From positions 124,001-188,000 of the forward strand of contig NZ_JAGOPN010000001.1 of the NCBI RefSeq assembly GCF_017991995.1: DNA of 64,000 nt, in the 5' to 3' direction. Origin of the DNA: Pseudacidovorax sp. (GTDB lineage Bacteria > Pseudomonadota > Gammaproteobacteria > Burkholderiales > Burkholderiaceae_C). A model generated the notes under the pieces. That model made no database searches, had not been told where the DNA came from, and saw nothing but the letters and a program-made list of their open reading frames with translations. The position numbers and the translations under genes are program-made. Positions 24,309 to 32,905 of the stretch are shown piece by piece (within the stretch, counting starts at the first letter, position 1; the number at the start of each line of letters is the position of its first letter).

Positions 24309-24550
24309 GTTCAGCTCCTGGTTGAGGTGCACCGAGTGTGTGGAGCCGGGCGATGAAAAGCGATGACCTCGCAGGTCATGGCAGCGCTGCGCCGGGGCGC
24401 TGGCATGGCCGCATGAAGATGCAGGCGAACAAGGTCGTCGGACTGTTGCTGAGGTCAACTGGCATGCAAGGTTAGTTTGCAGCGTTGCCCGTTGCGACAG
24501 CAGACCGCCCTCGCGAGGGCCGCAAGTGCTCATAGCAGGAACAGCCACCT

Positions 24551-27500
24551 TTATCGGAAATCCCGACTCGCCGCGGAGTCGGCCAGTCGCCCCAGGAGCG
24601 GCGATAGATCAGCCAGCCGATGAGCAATGAGGTTCCGCACCTCACCCTCTCGCTGCCACTCCCCCCGCACGGCCAGCAGCCTCGATCGCAGCAACACCTC
24701 GCGCTGCTTCTCTCGCAAGCTCTTCCAGCAGATCACCTGCACCACGCCGGTCTCGTCCTCCAGTGACACAAAGATCGTCCCATTGGCCGTATCCGGCTGC
24801 TGGCGCAGCGTCACGATGCCGCAGTAGCGCACCTGCCGGCCGCTGGGCAGGTGGTGCAGGTCGGCTGCGGTGCTGAGCCCCTTGGCTTTGAGCTTCTCTC
24901 GCAGCAATGCCAGCGGGTGGCGCCGCAGCGTGAGCCCGAGGGATCGGTAGTCCCACACGATCTCCTCGCCCTCTGGTGCTTCGGGCAGTTCCAGATAGTC
25001 CTCGTCCACCGGCGCGTCCTGCAATAGCTCCGGCGCTCGTCGCAGCGCCGCGGCATCCCAGACCTGCTGGCGCCGGTGGCCGGACAGGCTCATCAGCGCA
25101 TCGGCGGCCGCGAGAATCTTCAGCTCATGCTGCTCCAGGCCAGCGCGCCGGGCCAAGTCTTCTGCGCTGTCGAACGGCGCCTGCTCCCGTGCCTGCACGA
25201 TCCGCTGCGCCGACTCGCCCTTGAGCTTGTCAATCATGCGCAGGCCCAGCCGCACGGCTGGCGGATGCGGCAGGCCCTCCAGCGAGCAGTTCACCTGGCT
25301 GTGCATCACATCCACGGGCCGCACTACGACGCCATGCCGCTTCGCGTCCTGAACGAGTTGCGAAGGCGAATAGAACCCCAGCGGCTGGCTGTTGAGCATG
25401 GCCGCCAGAAACTCCGCCGGGTGATGGCACTTGATCCAGCAGCTGGCGTAGACCAGCAGCGCAAAGCTGGCTGCGTGGCTTTCCGGAAAGCCGTATTCGC
25501 TGAAACCCTTGATCTGCTCGAAGATGCTTTTTGCGAAGGCTTCGTCGTAGCCACGGTCCGTCATGCCGTTCACGATCTTGTCGTAGTACTGCTGCAGCCC
25601 GCCCTTTCGTTTCCACGCGGCCATCGAGCGCCGCAGCCCGTCCGCCTCACCGGGCGTGAACCCCGCGGCGAGGATAGAGATCTGCATCACCTGCTCCTGG
25701 AACACCGGAACGCCCAGCGTGCGGCCCAGCGCTTCCTTCAAGGCTTCGCTCGGATAGGTCACTGGCTCCTTGCCCTGGCGCCGGTTCAGGTAGGGATGGA
25801 CCATGCCGCCCTGGATCGGACCCGGCCGCACGATGGCGACCTCGATCACCAGGTCATAGAAGCAGCGAGGCTTCAAGCGCGGCAGCATGCCCTGCTGGGC
25901 CCGGCTCTCGATCTGGAAGACGCCCACCGTGTCGGCTTTGCAGATCATGTCGTAGGTGGTGCTGTCTTCGGCCGGGATGTCCTGCATCTCGAAGCGGTAG
26001 CCCCTGCGCTCGCCGATGAACTCCAGCGACTTGCGAATGGCCGTGAGCATGCCCAGGGCCAGGCAGTCCACCTTGAGCAGGCCGACCGCATCCAGGTCGT
26101 CCTTGTCCCATTCGATCACCGTGCGGTCCACCATTGAGGCGTTCTCGATTGGCACCATGCGGGCGAGAGGGCCCCGCGTGAGCACGAAGCCACCCACGTG
26201 CTGGGATAGGTGGCGGGGAAAGCCCATCAGTTGCTGCGTGATCGCCACCAGCTGGCGTACCTGCAGGTCGTCGGGATCGAGGCCAACCTCGGCCCAGGCC
26301 TCCGGCCGCACCTCGCGGCCATCCCACCACTGGTGGCCCTTGGCCAACGCATCCACCGTCTCCAGGTCGAAGCCGAGCGCCTTGCCCACGTCCCGAATGG
26401 CCGAGCGTGGCCTGTAGCTGATCACCGTCGCGACGAGGGCGGCGCGGTCGCGCCCGTACTTCTGGTACAGGTACTGCATGACTTCTTCACGCCGCTCGTG
26501 CTCGAAGTCGATGTCGATGTCGGGTGGCTCGTTTCGCTCCCGGCTGATGAAGCGCTCGAAGAGCACGGACATGCGCGCCGGATCCACTTCGGTGACGCCC
26601 AGGCAGTAGCAGACGACCGAATTGGCCGCAGAGCCTCGTCCTTGGCAGAGGATGTGCCGGGAGCGGGCGAAGCGCACGATGTCGTAGACGGTGAGAAAGT
26701 AGTGGTCGTAGTGCAGCTCCGAGATGAGCGACAGCTCGTGCTCGATCTGCTGCTGCACCTTGGCTGAGACCCCTTCTGGCCACCGGCGGCCGGCGCCTTC
26801 GTAGGTGATGCGCCGCAGGTAGGAGGCTGGGGTCTCGCCCTTTGGCACGACCTCGTCGGGGTACTGGTAGCGCAGCTCGTCCAGCGAGAAGTCGCAGAGT
26901 TCGGCCACGCGCAAGGTCTCGCGCAGCAGCGAGGCGGGGTAGAGCTGGGCCAGGCGGAGCCGGGTGCGCAGGTGGCGCTCGGCGTTGGGCTGAAGGGCCA
27001 GACCGCATTCCGTGAGCGGCTTGCCGATGCGGGTGGCGGTCAGGACATCCTGCAGCGGCTTGCGGGAGCGCACGTGCATGTGGACGTCGCCGGCGGCCAC
27101 CACGGGCACACCGAAGGCGTTCGCCGCCTGGCGCAGCTGGTGCAGCCACATCTCGTCGCCCAGCACCCGCTCGCGCAGCGCGACCAGCCAGCATCGATCC
27201 TCGAAGCTTGCCTGCAGCCAGTCGGTGAGGACGTTCAGGTGGTCAGGCGTGGTGCCGCGCGGTGGGGCGAGCAGCACCAGGCAGTCCTCGAAGCGCTGCT
27301 TGGCCAGGTGGCCGAAGGTCAGCCGGTAGGTGCCCTTGTCAGCGCTGCGCCGCAGCCCGGTGATGAACTCGCACAGGTTGCCGTAGCCCTGGAGATTGCG
27401 GGCCAGGACAATGAAGGTGAACGGAGCCTCGTGCTCAACATTGAACTGTGCCCCGATGAGCAGCTTGAGGCCCACCTCCTTGGCCGCAACATGCGCCCGC

Positions 27501-27652
27501 ACGATCCCGGCCATGGAGCATTCGTCCGTGAGGGCCAGAGCCGAGTAGCCCATTTCGTGGGCGCGCTCGACCAACTCTTCAGGATGGCTGGCGCCGTGGA
27601 GGAAAGAGAAATTGGAGAGACACCAAAGCTCGGCGTAGTGGGAAAGCGCCAT
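24551..27652 (-). CDS. dnaE2: DnaE2/ImuC error-prone DNA polymerase III alpha subunit
   Basis: 1033 residues, typical of DnaE2 rather than the roughly 1160 of replicative DnaE. The N-terminal PHP domain starts YAELWCLSNFSFLHGASHPE. The polymerase active site has CQGRGSAANSVVCYCLGVTE and PPDIDIDFEHERREEV, containing the catalytic aspartates. The finger region has VQIESRAQQGMLPRLKPRC-like sequence, and an OB-fold domain lies at the C-terminus. With ImuA and ImuB it forms the SOS mutasome that performs lesion bypass. It starts 9 bp after imuB in an operon with a LexA box upstream. Confidence 0.95.
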   Translation of the reverse strand: MALSHYAELWCLSNFSFLHGASHPEELVERAHEMGYSALALTDECSMAGIVRAHVAAKEVGLKLLIGAQFNVEHEAPFTFIVLARNLQGYGNLCEFITGLRRSADKGTYRLTFGHLAKQRFEDCLVLLAPPRGTTPDHLNVLTDWLQASFEDRCWLVALRERVLGDEMWLHQLRQAANAFGVPVVAAGDVHMHVRSRKPLQDVLTATRIGKPLTECGLALQPNAERHLRTRLRLAQLYPASLLRETLRVAELCDFSLDELRYQYPDEVVPKGETPASYLRRITYEGAGRRWPEGVSAKVQQQIEHELSLISELHYDHYFLTVYDIVRFARSRHILCQGRGSAANSVVCYCLGVTEVDPARMSVLFERFISRERNEPPDIDIDFEHERREEVMQYLYQKYGRDRAALVATVISYRPRSAIRDVGKALGFDLETVDALAKGHQWWDGREVRPEAWAEVGLDPDDLQVRQLVAITQQLMGFPRHLSQHVGGFVLTRGPLARMVPIENASMVDRTVIEWDKDDLDAVGLLKVDCLALGMLTAIRKSLEFIGERRGYRFEMQDIPAEDSTTYDMICKADTVGVFQIESRAQQGMLPRLKPRCFYDLVIEVAIVRPGPIQGGMVHPYLNRRQGKEPVTYPSEALKEALGRTLGVPVFQEQVMQISILAAGFTPGEADGLRRSMAAWKRKGGLQQYYDKIVNGMTDRGYDEAFAKSIFEQIKGFSEYGFPESHAASFALLVYASCWIKCHHPAEFLAAMLNSQPLGFYSPSQLVQDAKRHGVVVRPVDVMHSQVNCSLEGLPHPPAVRLGLRMIDKLKGESAQRIVQAREQAPFDSAEDLARRAGLEQHELKILAAADALMSLSGHRRQQVWDAAALRRAPELLQDAPVDEDYLELPEAPEGEEIVWDYRSLGLTLRRHPLALLREKLKAKGLSTAADLHHLPSGRQVRYCGIVTLRQQPDTANGTIFVSLEDETGVVQVICWKSLREKQREVLLRSRLLAVRGEWQREGEVRNLIAHRLADLSPLLGRLADSAASRDFR

Positions 27653-27661
27653 AGGAGTGCC

Positions 27662-28972
27662 TCACGCAAAGACGCCCTGCAGGAACCAGGCGCTGCGCTC
27701 GTCGTCCAGCCGGGTGTGGAAGACCCACAGCACGCCGGCGTGCTCGCTCAGCGCCACCCAGTAGTCGCGCAGAACGTTGGCCGTGGACTGCTGGCCCTGG
27801 TCGTCGGAGAGCCGATGCCACCAGCCGCCCTCGACCCGGTGGGGGCCCGACAGCATGATGAGCGGCCCTTGGTAGATCGGCCGGTCGCCGCGCACCGCCA
27901 GCTTCAGCGGCTGGGGCAGCATGAACGTGGGCTGCGGCAGCGAGATGTCGTGTAAGGGTTTTCGAGGCAGAGGCTGGTCGGCTGGCTGCCAGTGCACCAT
28001 CCACTCCATGCGGTGGTCTGCGGCGGTTACCGGGCGCAGCACGCGCTCGGGGCCCAGGCGGGCGGCCACGCGCTCCAGCACCAGGGCGAGGGATTCGCCG
28101 CTCTGCGCAGGATCGGGCAGCAGCGCGGCGCTGCGCTCCTCCATGGGCTGCACCTCGTCGGCGATCAGTTCCAGATCGCCCACCGGCGCCTTGAGCTCGA
28201 CCTTGGCCAGGTGCTCGGCCAGAAGGCGTGACAGGTGCTCCACGTTGCGCGTGATTTCGGCCGTACGCACCGTGAGTTCGCCACCGTCGCCAGCAGTCTT
28301 GGCGCGCATGACGTCGTGGCACCATTTCAGGGTGATAGCCGTTGTCCCGCTGCGCCGGGCGGCGAGCCAGCCGCACAGTTGCAGCAGCAGGCGCCGCGCC
28401 CCGAAAAGCATGGCGGGAGCCAGTTCAACCCGCGACATCAGCTCCAGCCGTTGGGCGAAGCGGTCAGCCGGCTGCACCCAGGCGTGCGTTTCTGGCCGCA
28501 AGCCATACGCCTGGTCCATGGCGGTCAACAGGCCTGCGTCGAAGCGACGGCTCAGGCCCCCACGCGGCAGCGCCCGCACATCGCCCAGGTTGCGGCAGCC
28601 CAGCCGGGACAAGGTGGCCTCGTGCGCCCGGGCGGCGCTCAGCGCATCGAAGGGCAGGGCATCCAGCACTTCCACCAGCGGCCTGCTGAAGCCGTTGGTC
28701 TGCCCGGCCCGCGCCAACGCCAGGGCGGCCAGGCTCGTCGGTGCCCAGCTGGGCACACGCAGATCGAGTTCCGGCGCCTCGTTGCGAATGCGCTTGACCA
28801 GCAGGCGCTTGCCGCCAAAGAGGCGCGTACTCGCTGAAAGCTCCATCGCCAGCGCCGATGCCTCCAGGACCGTGACGCGCGGTGTGTACTGCATGGCCCA
28901 CTGCGCGGCGCCGTGCAGCAGCTCAGTGGAGGGCGTGTTCTCGAGTGCGGGGAGCAGGGCTGCCCACAGCAT
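27662..28972 (-). CDS. imuB: ImuB, Y-family polymerase-like mutasome hub
   Basis: 436 residues. The Y-family-like fold has LEASALAMELSASTRLFGGK and DAGLLTAMDQAYG-type segments, without the catalytic acidic residues expected of an active Y-family polymerase, as known for ImuB. The C-terminus interacts with the beta clamp and with DnaE2 in studied systems. It is slightly shorter than typical ImuB (about 480 or more residues), and the N-terminal start at MLWAALLPALENTPST lacks the first strand of some homologues. The gene overlaps the end of imuA by 50 bp and precedes dnaE2 by 9 bp. Confidence 0.92.
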   Translation of the reverse strand: MLWAALLPALENTPSTELLHGAAQWAMQYTPRVTVLEASALAMELSASTRLFGGKRLLVKRIRNEAPELDLRVPSWAPTSLAALALARAGQTNGFSRPLVEVLDALPFDALSAARAHEATLSRLGCRNLGDVRALPRGGLSRRFDAGLLTAMDQAYGLRPETHAWVQPADRFAQRLELMSRVELAPAMLFGARRLLLQLCGWLAARRSGTTAITLKWCHDVMRAKTAGDGGELTVRTAEITRNVEHLSRLLAEHLAKVELKAPVGDLELIADEVQPMEERSAALLPDPAQSGESLALVLERVAARLGPERVLRPVTAADHRMEWMVHWQPADQPLPRKPLHDISLPQPTFMLPQPLKLAVRGDRPIYQGPLIMLSGPHRVEGGWWHRLSDDQGQQSTANVLRDYWVALSEHAGVLWVFHTRLDDERSAWFLQGVFA

Positions 28973-29729
28973 GCGAAGCCTCCTTGGCTTGGGTCAGGCG
29001 GCTCGGTGTCAGCAGCCGAGGCGTGAGGATGGAGGTAAGACCGCCCGGGATGGAGGGCAGACGAAGTGGCGCGTCCATGGCGGGGCCACGGCGCTTGAAG
29101 ATGTCGGCCTCCAGCTCCCAGTCCAGCCGAAAGGTCGTGTGCAGGCGAAGCGGTGCGGCCGACGAGTCGTGGCGCGCGGCCTCGGGTCGACACAGGAAGA
29201 CGGGGGCCTTGCAGGCGAGGGCGCAGACCTGCAGGCGCCGGATCTGCTCCTGGCGTGCCTGCGGCAGCCAGGCCACGATGGCGCCGGCGGCGTCGGACTT
29301 GATCATTTGCTCGGTGACCCACAAGCGCTCGGCCGGCGTCTCTGCCTTCACCCAGATCACTTGGGCAGCGCCGATGCCGGCATGCAGCAGGCCTGGCAGG
29401 TGCGGTGGTTTCGGCGGGCCCACCAGCACGACCTGGCCGCCAGCAGCAGCAACGTGCCCGAGCACGCCGCCGAGCAGGCGCCATTCGCAGACGGCTGGCT
29501 GGGGCGCGAGCACTTCAGTGAGTGAGCGGCGAGGCCATCCGCCACCGGGCAATTGAGCGTCCAGTGCCGCCCAGCCGGAAGGCACCGTCTCAGTGACCTG
29601 GCTGCCCAGCTCACTGCCGCGCCAGACGCCCTTCGGGATCTCGCCGGGGGTTGGATTGGCGCGCGGTCTGGCGGGAGCCATAGGAGGTGGATCCGGCTCG
29701 GACCAGTGGGACAGGGCAGCGGGACGCAT
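28923..29729 (-). CDS. imuA: ImuA, RecA/SulA-like mutasome component
   Basis: 268 residues. WAALDAQLPGGGWPRRSLTE is the typical ImuA N-terminal block, and LRLHTTFRLDWELEADIFKR lies near the end of the RecA-like core. ImuA binds ImuB and is needed for DnaE2-dependent damage-induced mutagenesis. It is the first gene of imuA-imuB-dnaE2. Its start is 14 bp from a near-consensus LexA box, so the operon should be SOS-induced. The C-terminal 50 bp overlap imuB. Confidence 0.92.
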   Translation of the reverse strand: MRPAALSHWSEPDPPPMAPARPRANPTPGEIPKGVWRGSELGSQVTETVPSGWAALDAQLPGGGWPRRSLTEVLAPQPAVCEWRLLGGVLGHVAAAGGQVVLVGPPKPPHLPGLLHAGIGAAQVIWVKAETPAERLWVTEQMIKSDAAGAIVAWLPQARQEQIRRLQVCALACKAPVFLCRPEAARHDSSAAPLRLHTTFRLDWELEADIFKRRGPAMDAPLRLPSIPGGLTSILTPRLLTPSRLTQAKEASHAVGSPAPRTREHALH

Positions 29730-29742
29730 GGGTATTGTTAAA

Positions 29743-29758
29743 CTGTATGTGCATACAG
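29743..29758. promoter_or_regulatory. LexA box controlling imuA-imuB-dnaE2
   Basis: CTGTATGTGCATACAG, flanked to give aaCTGT...ACAGta, matches the gammaproteobacterial/betaproteobacterial LexA consensus CTGT-N8-ACAG with a nearly perfect dyad. It ends 14 bp from the imuA start codon on the minus strand, where repressor binding would block transcription. Confidence 0.9.
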
Positions 29759-29870
29759 TATCTGATCCAGCGCCGGTTTGGAATGCGTGCCGAGCTGAAA
29801 ACTTCGTGAGCGGCCTCTAGGAAGGCCAGCTTTGCGGAGCTGTGGCCGTGATCAGCGCAGCCAAAGAAAA

Positions 29871-29889
29871 GGCCTGCTCGGGGCAGGCC
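29871..29889 (-). terminator. Hairpin followed by T-tract (minus-strand reading)
   Basis: GGCCTGC/GCAGGCC is a perfect 7-bp stem with a 5-nt loop. Read on the minus strand it is followed by TTTTCTTT, giving a rho-independent terminator. It lies about 110 bp upstream of the imuA promoter and would insulate the SOS operon from upstream transcription. Confidence 0.55.
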
Positions 29890-30048
29890 AAAGAGATCGC
29901 GAGGGAGGAAATCTCAGGTCGAAGGGAGTCGAACTGACTGAAAGGTGCGACCTCGGTTTCATCGTCTCACGGCGTCCTTTGTCCAGCGCCTCTCCCCGTA
30001 GGATCTGGCGAGAAAAATGTCTCAGGATGCGGTCCTATCATGGGCTTC

Positions 30049-30759
30049 ATGTGCGCGAACTACCTGCCCGTGACCAATGCCGATGAACTGCTGGCGTTCT
30101 TTGGCGTGCAGCGGGATGCCCAGGCAGAGACGCCGCCAGAGCTCTATCCGACGGGACTCGGTCCTTTCATTCGACTGGTGAACGGACAGCGCGAGTTCGA
30201 GGCTGGTCGCTTCGGACTGCTGCCGCCGTGGCGTCGGGAGGTTGCGTACGGGCGCAGCACCTACAACGCGCGCAGTGAGACGGTGGGCATCAAGGCCAGC
30301 TTCAAAGACAGCTGGATGCGAGGCCTGCGCTGCGTGATCCCGGCCCAGGCGGTCTATGAGCCGAGGTACGCCGAGGACCTGACCAGCGAGCGTTGGCGCA
30401 TCGAGAAGGAAGACGGCACGCCCTTCGGCATCGCGGGCTTATATAGCCAGTGGCTGGAGCACGGCGTCGACAAGTTCAGCTACACGATGCTGACGGTGAA
30501 CTGCGATGGGCATCCGTTCTACAGCCAGTTCCACGAACCGGGGACGGAGAAGCGGATGCCTGTCTTCCTGGAGCCAGACGAGTACGACCAGTGGATGTCA
30601 TGCTCCTTGGCTAAGGCGCCTCGGTTCTTCCGTCAATGGGGTGGGCCGATGAAGGGGCAGCCAGAGGCTAGGCAGCCGCGCTCGGTGCCGGCTAAGCCGA
30701 ATGTGAGATCGCCGAGAAGTTCTGACCAAGTTCCGCCATCTCAAGGCGGGCTGTTCTGA
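30049..30759 (+). CDS. SRAP (HMCES/YedK-type) DNA-protein crosslink protein
   Basis: 236 residues when started at ATG 30049, so that the catalytic cysteine is residue 2 (MCANYLPVT), as the family mechanism requires; an ATG 9 bp upstream would bury it. Other active-site blocks are YNARSETV (Asn), PAQAVYEPRY (Glu) and FHEPGTEKRMPVFL (His). SRAP proteins cross-link to abasic sites in single-stranded DNA and protect them from error-prone processing. Proximity to the SOS mutasome is functionally coherent. No LexA box was seen before this gene. Confidence 0.93.
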   Translation: MCANYLPVTNADELLAFFGVQRDAQAETPPELYPTGLGPFIRLVNGQREFEAGRFGLLPPWRREVAYGRSTYNARSETVGIKASFKDSWMRGLRCVIPAQAVYEPRYAEDLTSERWRIEKEDGTPFGIAGLYSQWLEHGVDKFSYTMLTVNCDGHPFYSQFHEPGTEKRMPVFLEPDEYDQWMSCSLAKAPRFFRQWGGPMKGQPEARQPRSVPAKPNVRSPRSSDQVPPSQGGLF

Positions 30760-31498
30760 TCGCTCACGCTCCGCCTCAGGAAGAGAGCCCATGGGCGGGT
30801 ATCGGTATCGCGTGGGAGGCAGCTTCAGACTGCTTGCAGTCATTCACTTTCGCCATCTCAGTGACAGCTGTCAGCCATCAAACGGACGTCCAGGAGCATC
30901 AGCTGTCGGGCTGATCACCACGATTGCAGCCGCTTTTCTACCGCTCAGCCGGACAGCGTCGGCACCAAGCGCCGGGTCAGCGTCAGGCGATCGGCCAGCG
31001 TCCTCAGCAGGAAGTCGCCGAAAGCCGCGGCCAGATCGCAGCGCTCGCGGCGCAGCTGATCGAAGGCCTCACGTAACAGCGTGTACAGCGTACCCGGGCC
31101 ATTGGTGACGACGTTGGCCGAGCGCGGCCCGCGACTGATGGAGCGAAGGGACGCGGAAGGGGGCACTGCAGCGGCCCGGGGGAATGGTGGAGAAGGCTAA
31201 CGCGCTCGTGCGGTATCGATCAGACCCGTAGGAGAGTGGCGTGATCGTCATCGGGGACTTCGTTGTTCGGAGATGCCTGTGGTACTTGGGTACTTAACGT
31301 AAGTGAGATCACCGCCGGCTGGAGGACTATTAATGTCCTTGCCATAGGACGGGAGGGCGTACCGTGATGGGAATGCGACGCAAACAGTGCATTACCGCAG
31401 CCGAAAATCTGAACACACTGCGTACCGTATTGCGATGTGCTCTATATTGATAGTACGCTGTGCGTATCTTCAGGGTCGCGTCGACCTCGAAAGTCTTG
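30760..31498. other. Intergenic region before the PIWI operon
   Basis: About 740 bp. I see no recognisable gene. A minus-strand frame at 30945-31166 (GPGTLYTLLREAFDQLRRER) looks mildly protein-like but is unknown and may be a fragment. From about 31250 the sequence becomes less GC-rich than its surroundings and contains tctatattgatagt (31441-31454), where the promoter of the four-gene operon probably lies. Confidence 0.4.
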
Positions 31499-32905
31499 AT
31501 GCCAACCAAGTCTGCACCGCCGCCTGATGCCAAGTCAGACCAAAAGGCATTCCTGGTTGCAGCAAAGCGCATCCTCAGCGCCGGCAAGACGCGGCTGACC
31601 TGGGATGTCCTGGCCGCAATTCTTGGCGTCGAGCCGCGGGCAATGAAGACCTACCGAATGCCCGCTGCTTCCAGCGACTACCGGACGATGCCCAAGCTGC
31701 TTGTCGAGAAGATCGAGGCCCTGGTAGCAGAGGCACAGGCCCCTTCCCCGGCGGGCGCCGCGGCCCCTCCACGAGACCCATACGTGGATTGGAAACCTCG
31801 CAGCGACCCGCTCAAGCTTCTTCCTGCCAGTCTCGCAGCACTCGTCATCCGCCAGGCACGTCAGGTCTTCATGGGCGGAGGCGCGACCATGGTTTCAGGT
31901 GTCGACCGCCTCTGGAGCGGCGTCTCAGGCCTCGGGGATGAAGACAGGAAGGCCATGGCCCTTGTCTCCAGGGCACGCCTGACGCTGGGCCTCTCCGACG
32001 TCGGGGCGGAGATTCACCAACTCCTTGCCCAGTGCACCAAGCCGTTAGGCGAGTGGCTTCCTCTTCCCGCCGTCAAGGAAGCTGGTCTAAACGCGGTGTG
32101 TCTCATCGACGCCGAGGACTACATGCCGACCCTGGAGGCCGAGGAGTTGTCGGAAGGCTTTGGCGGCATGACCGGCCTGCTCGAAGAGCAGGTGTTTGCC
32201 GCCTTCCAGGACAGCTTGTCCAAGCACTCAGCAAAGGATGCCAACGACTACTACACGGCGGTGCGCACATTTGTTGTTCGCAACCCTGTGGCCACACGCA
32301 AGCAGCTGCTGAAGTTCCTGGCTGCGTTGCCGTCTGCCGTATGGGCCTGCATCGAGCAGCAGTTCTACGAGCCGCTTCCCGGCGCGCTAGTCGCTGGTGA
32401 GACGGCGACTCTGTGCGGGCACTGCAACAACGTGATGACCGCGCAGCCGGGCGGGTTGCGATGTATGACGGCGGCCTGCGCGGCAGAGCACGCCGCCACG
32501 CCCGGACGAACGCTGCCGGCAGCGGATCTCCTGCGCCTGAACAGGTCCCTGCGCAAGTACTGGCTGGAACCGGGCATCGACGAGATCCGACTTGCCGATC
32601 GTCTCGCCGCACGCGGCCACACCGTGCGCATGTACCCGAACCGCGACATGGTGGACCTGGACCTCGGCGAAGGTAGCCCTGTAGGGATAGACCTCAAGGC
32701 CTACAGTAGCCCAGAGCTCCTCGGGGAGCGCCTACGGCGCCGGCCCGGAGGCCTCAAGAACTACAAGACCCAGTTGCTTGTCATTCCTGACTGGATGGCT
32801 CGCCGTGTGCCCCACTACGTCGAGCGCGTAAGCGCGTGCCTGGAGGGCTCGTCGATTCGAGCGTTAACGCTGTCGGACACCGTCGAGGTGCTTGGCCATG
32901 CGTGA
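31499..32905 (+). CDS. PIWI-system endonuclease: zinc ribbon plus PD-(D/E)XK fold
   Basis: 468 residues from ATG 31499; a GTG at 31460 would add 13. The N-terminus (about 15-75) looks like a helix-turn-helix (TRLTWDVLAAILGVEPRAMK). A four-cysteine zinc ribbon follows (Cys306, Cys309, Cys322, Cys327). The C-terminal domain has MVDLDLGEGSPVGIDLKAYS, in which Asp386 and Asp398-x-Lys400 fit the PD-(D/E)XK nuclease motif. This matches the REase-fold partner in the pPIWI-RE three-gene islands described by Burroughs, Iyer and Aravind (2013). It should cut DNA selected by the PIWI protein. Its stop overlaps the helicase start by 8 bp. Family assignment rests on motifs and context, without a search. 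Confidence 0.72.
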   Translation: MPTKSAPPPDAKSDQKAFLVAAKRILSAGKTRLTWDVLAAILGVEPRAMKTYRMPAASSDYRTMPKLLVEKIEALVAEAQAPSPAGAAAPPRDPYVDWKPRSDPLKLLPASLAALVIRQARQVFMGGGATMVSGVDRLWSGVSGLGDEDRKAMALVSRARLTLGLSDVGAEIHQLLAQCTKPLGEWLPLPAVKEAGLNAVCLIDAEDYMPTLEAEELSEGFGGMTGLLEEQVFAAFQDSLSKHSAKDANDYYTAVRTFVVRNPVATRKQLLKFLAALPSAVWACIEQQFYEPLPGALVAGETATLCGHCNNVMTAQPGGLRCMTAACAAEHAATPGRTLPAADLLRLNRSLRKYWLEPGIDEIRLADRLAARGHTVRMYPNRDMVDLDLGEGSPVGIDLKAYSSPELLGERLRRRPGGLKNYKTQLLVIPDWMARRVPHYVERVSACLEGSSIRALTLSDTVEVLGHA

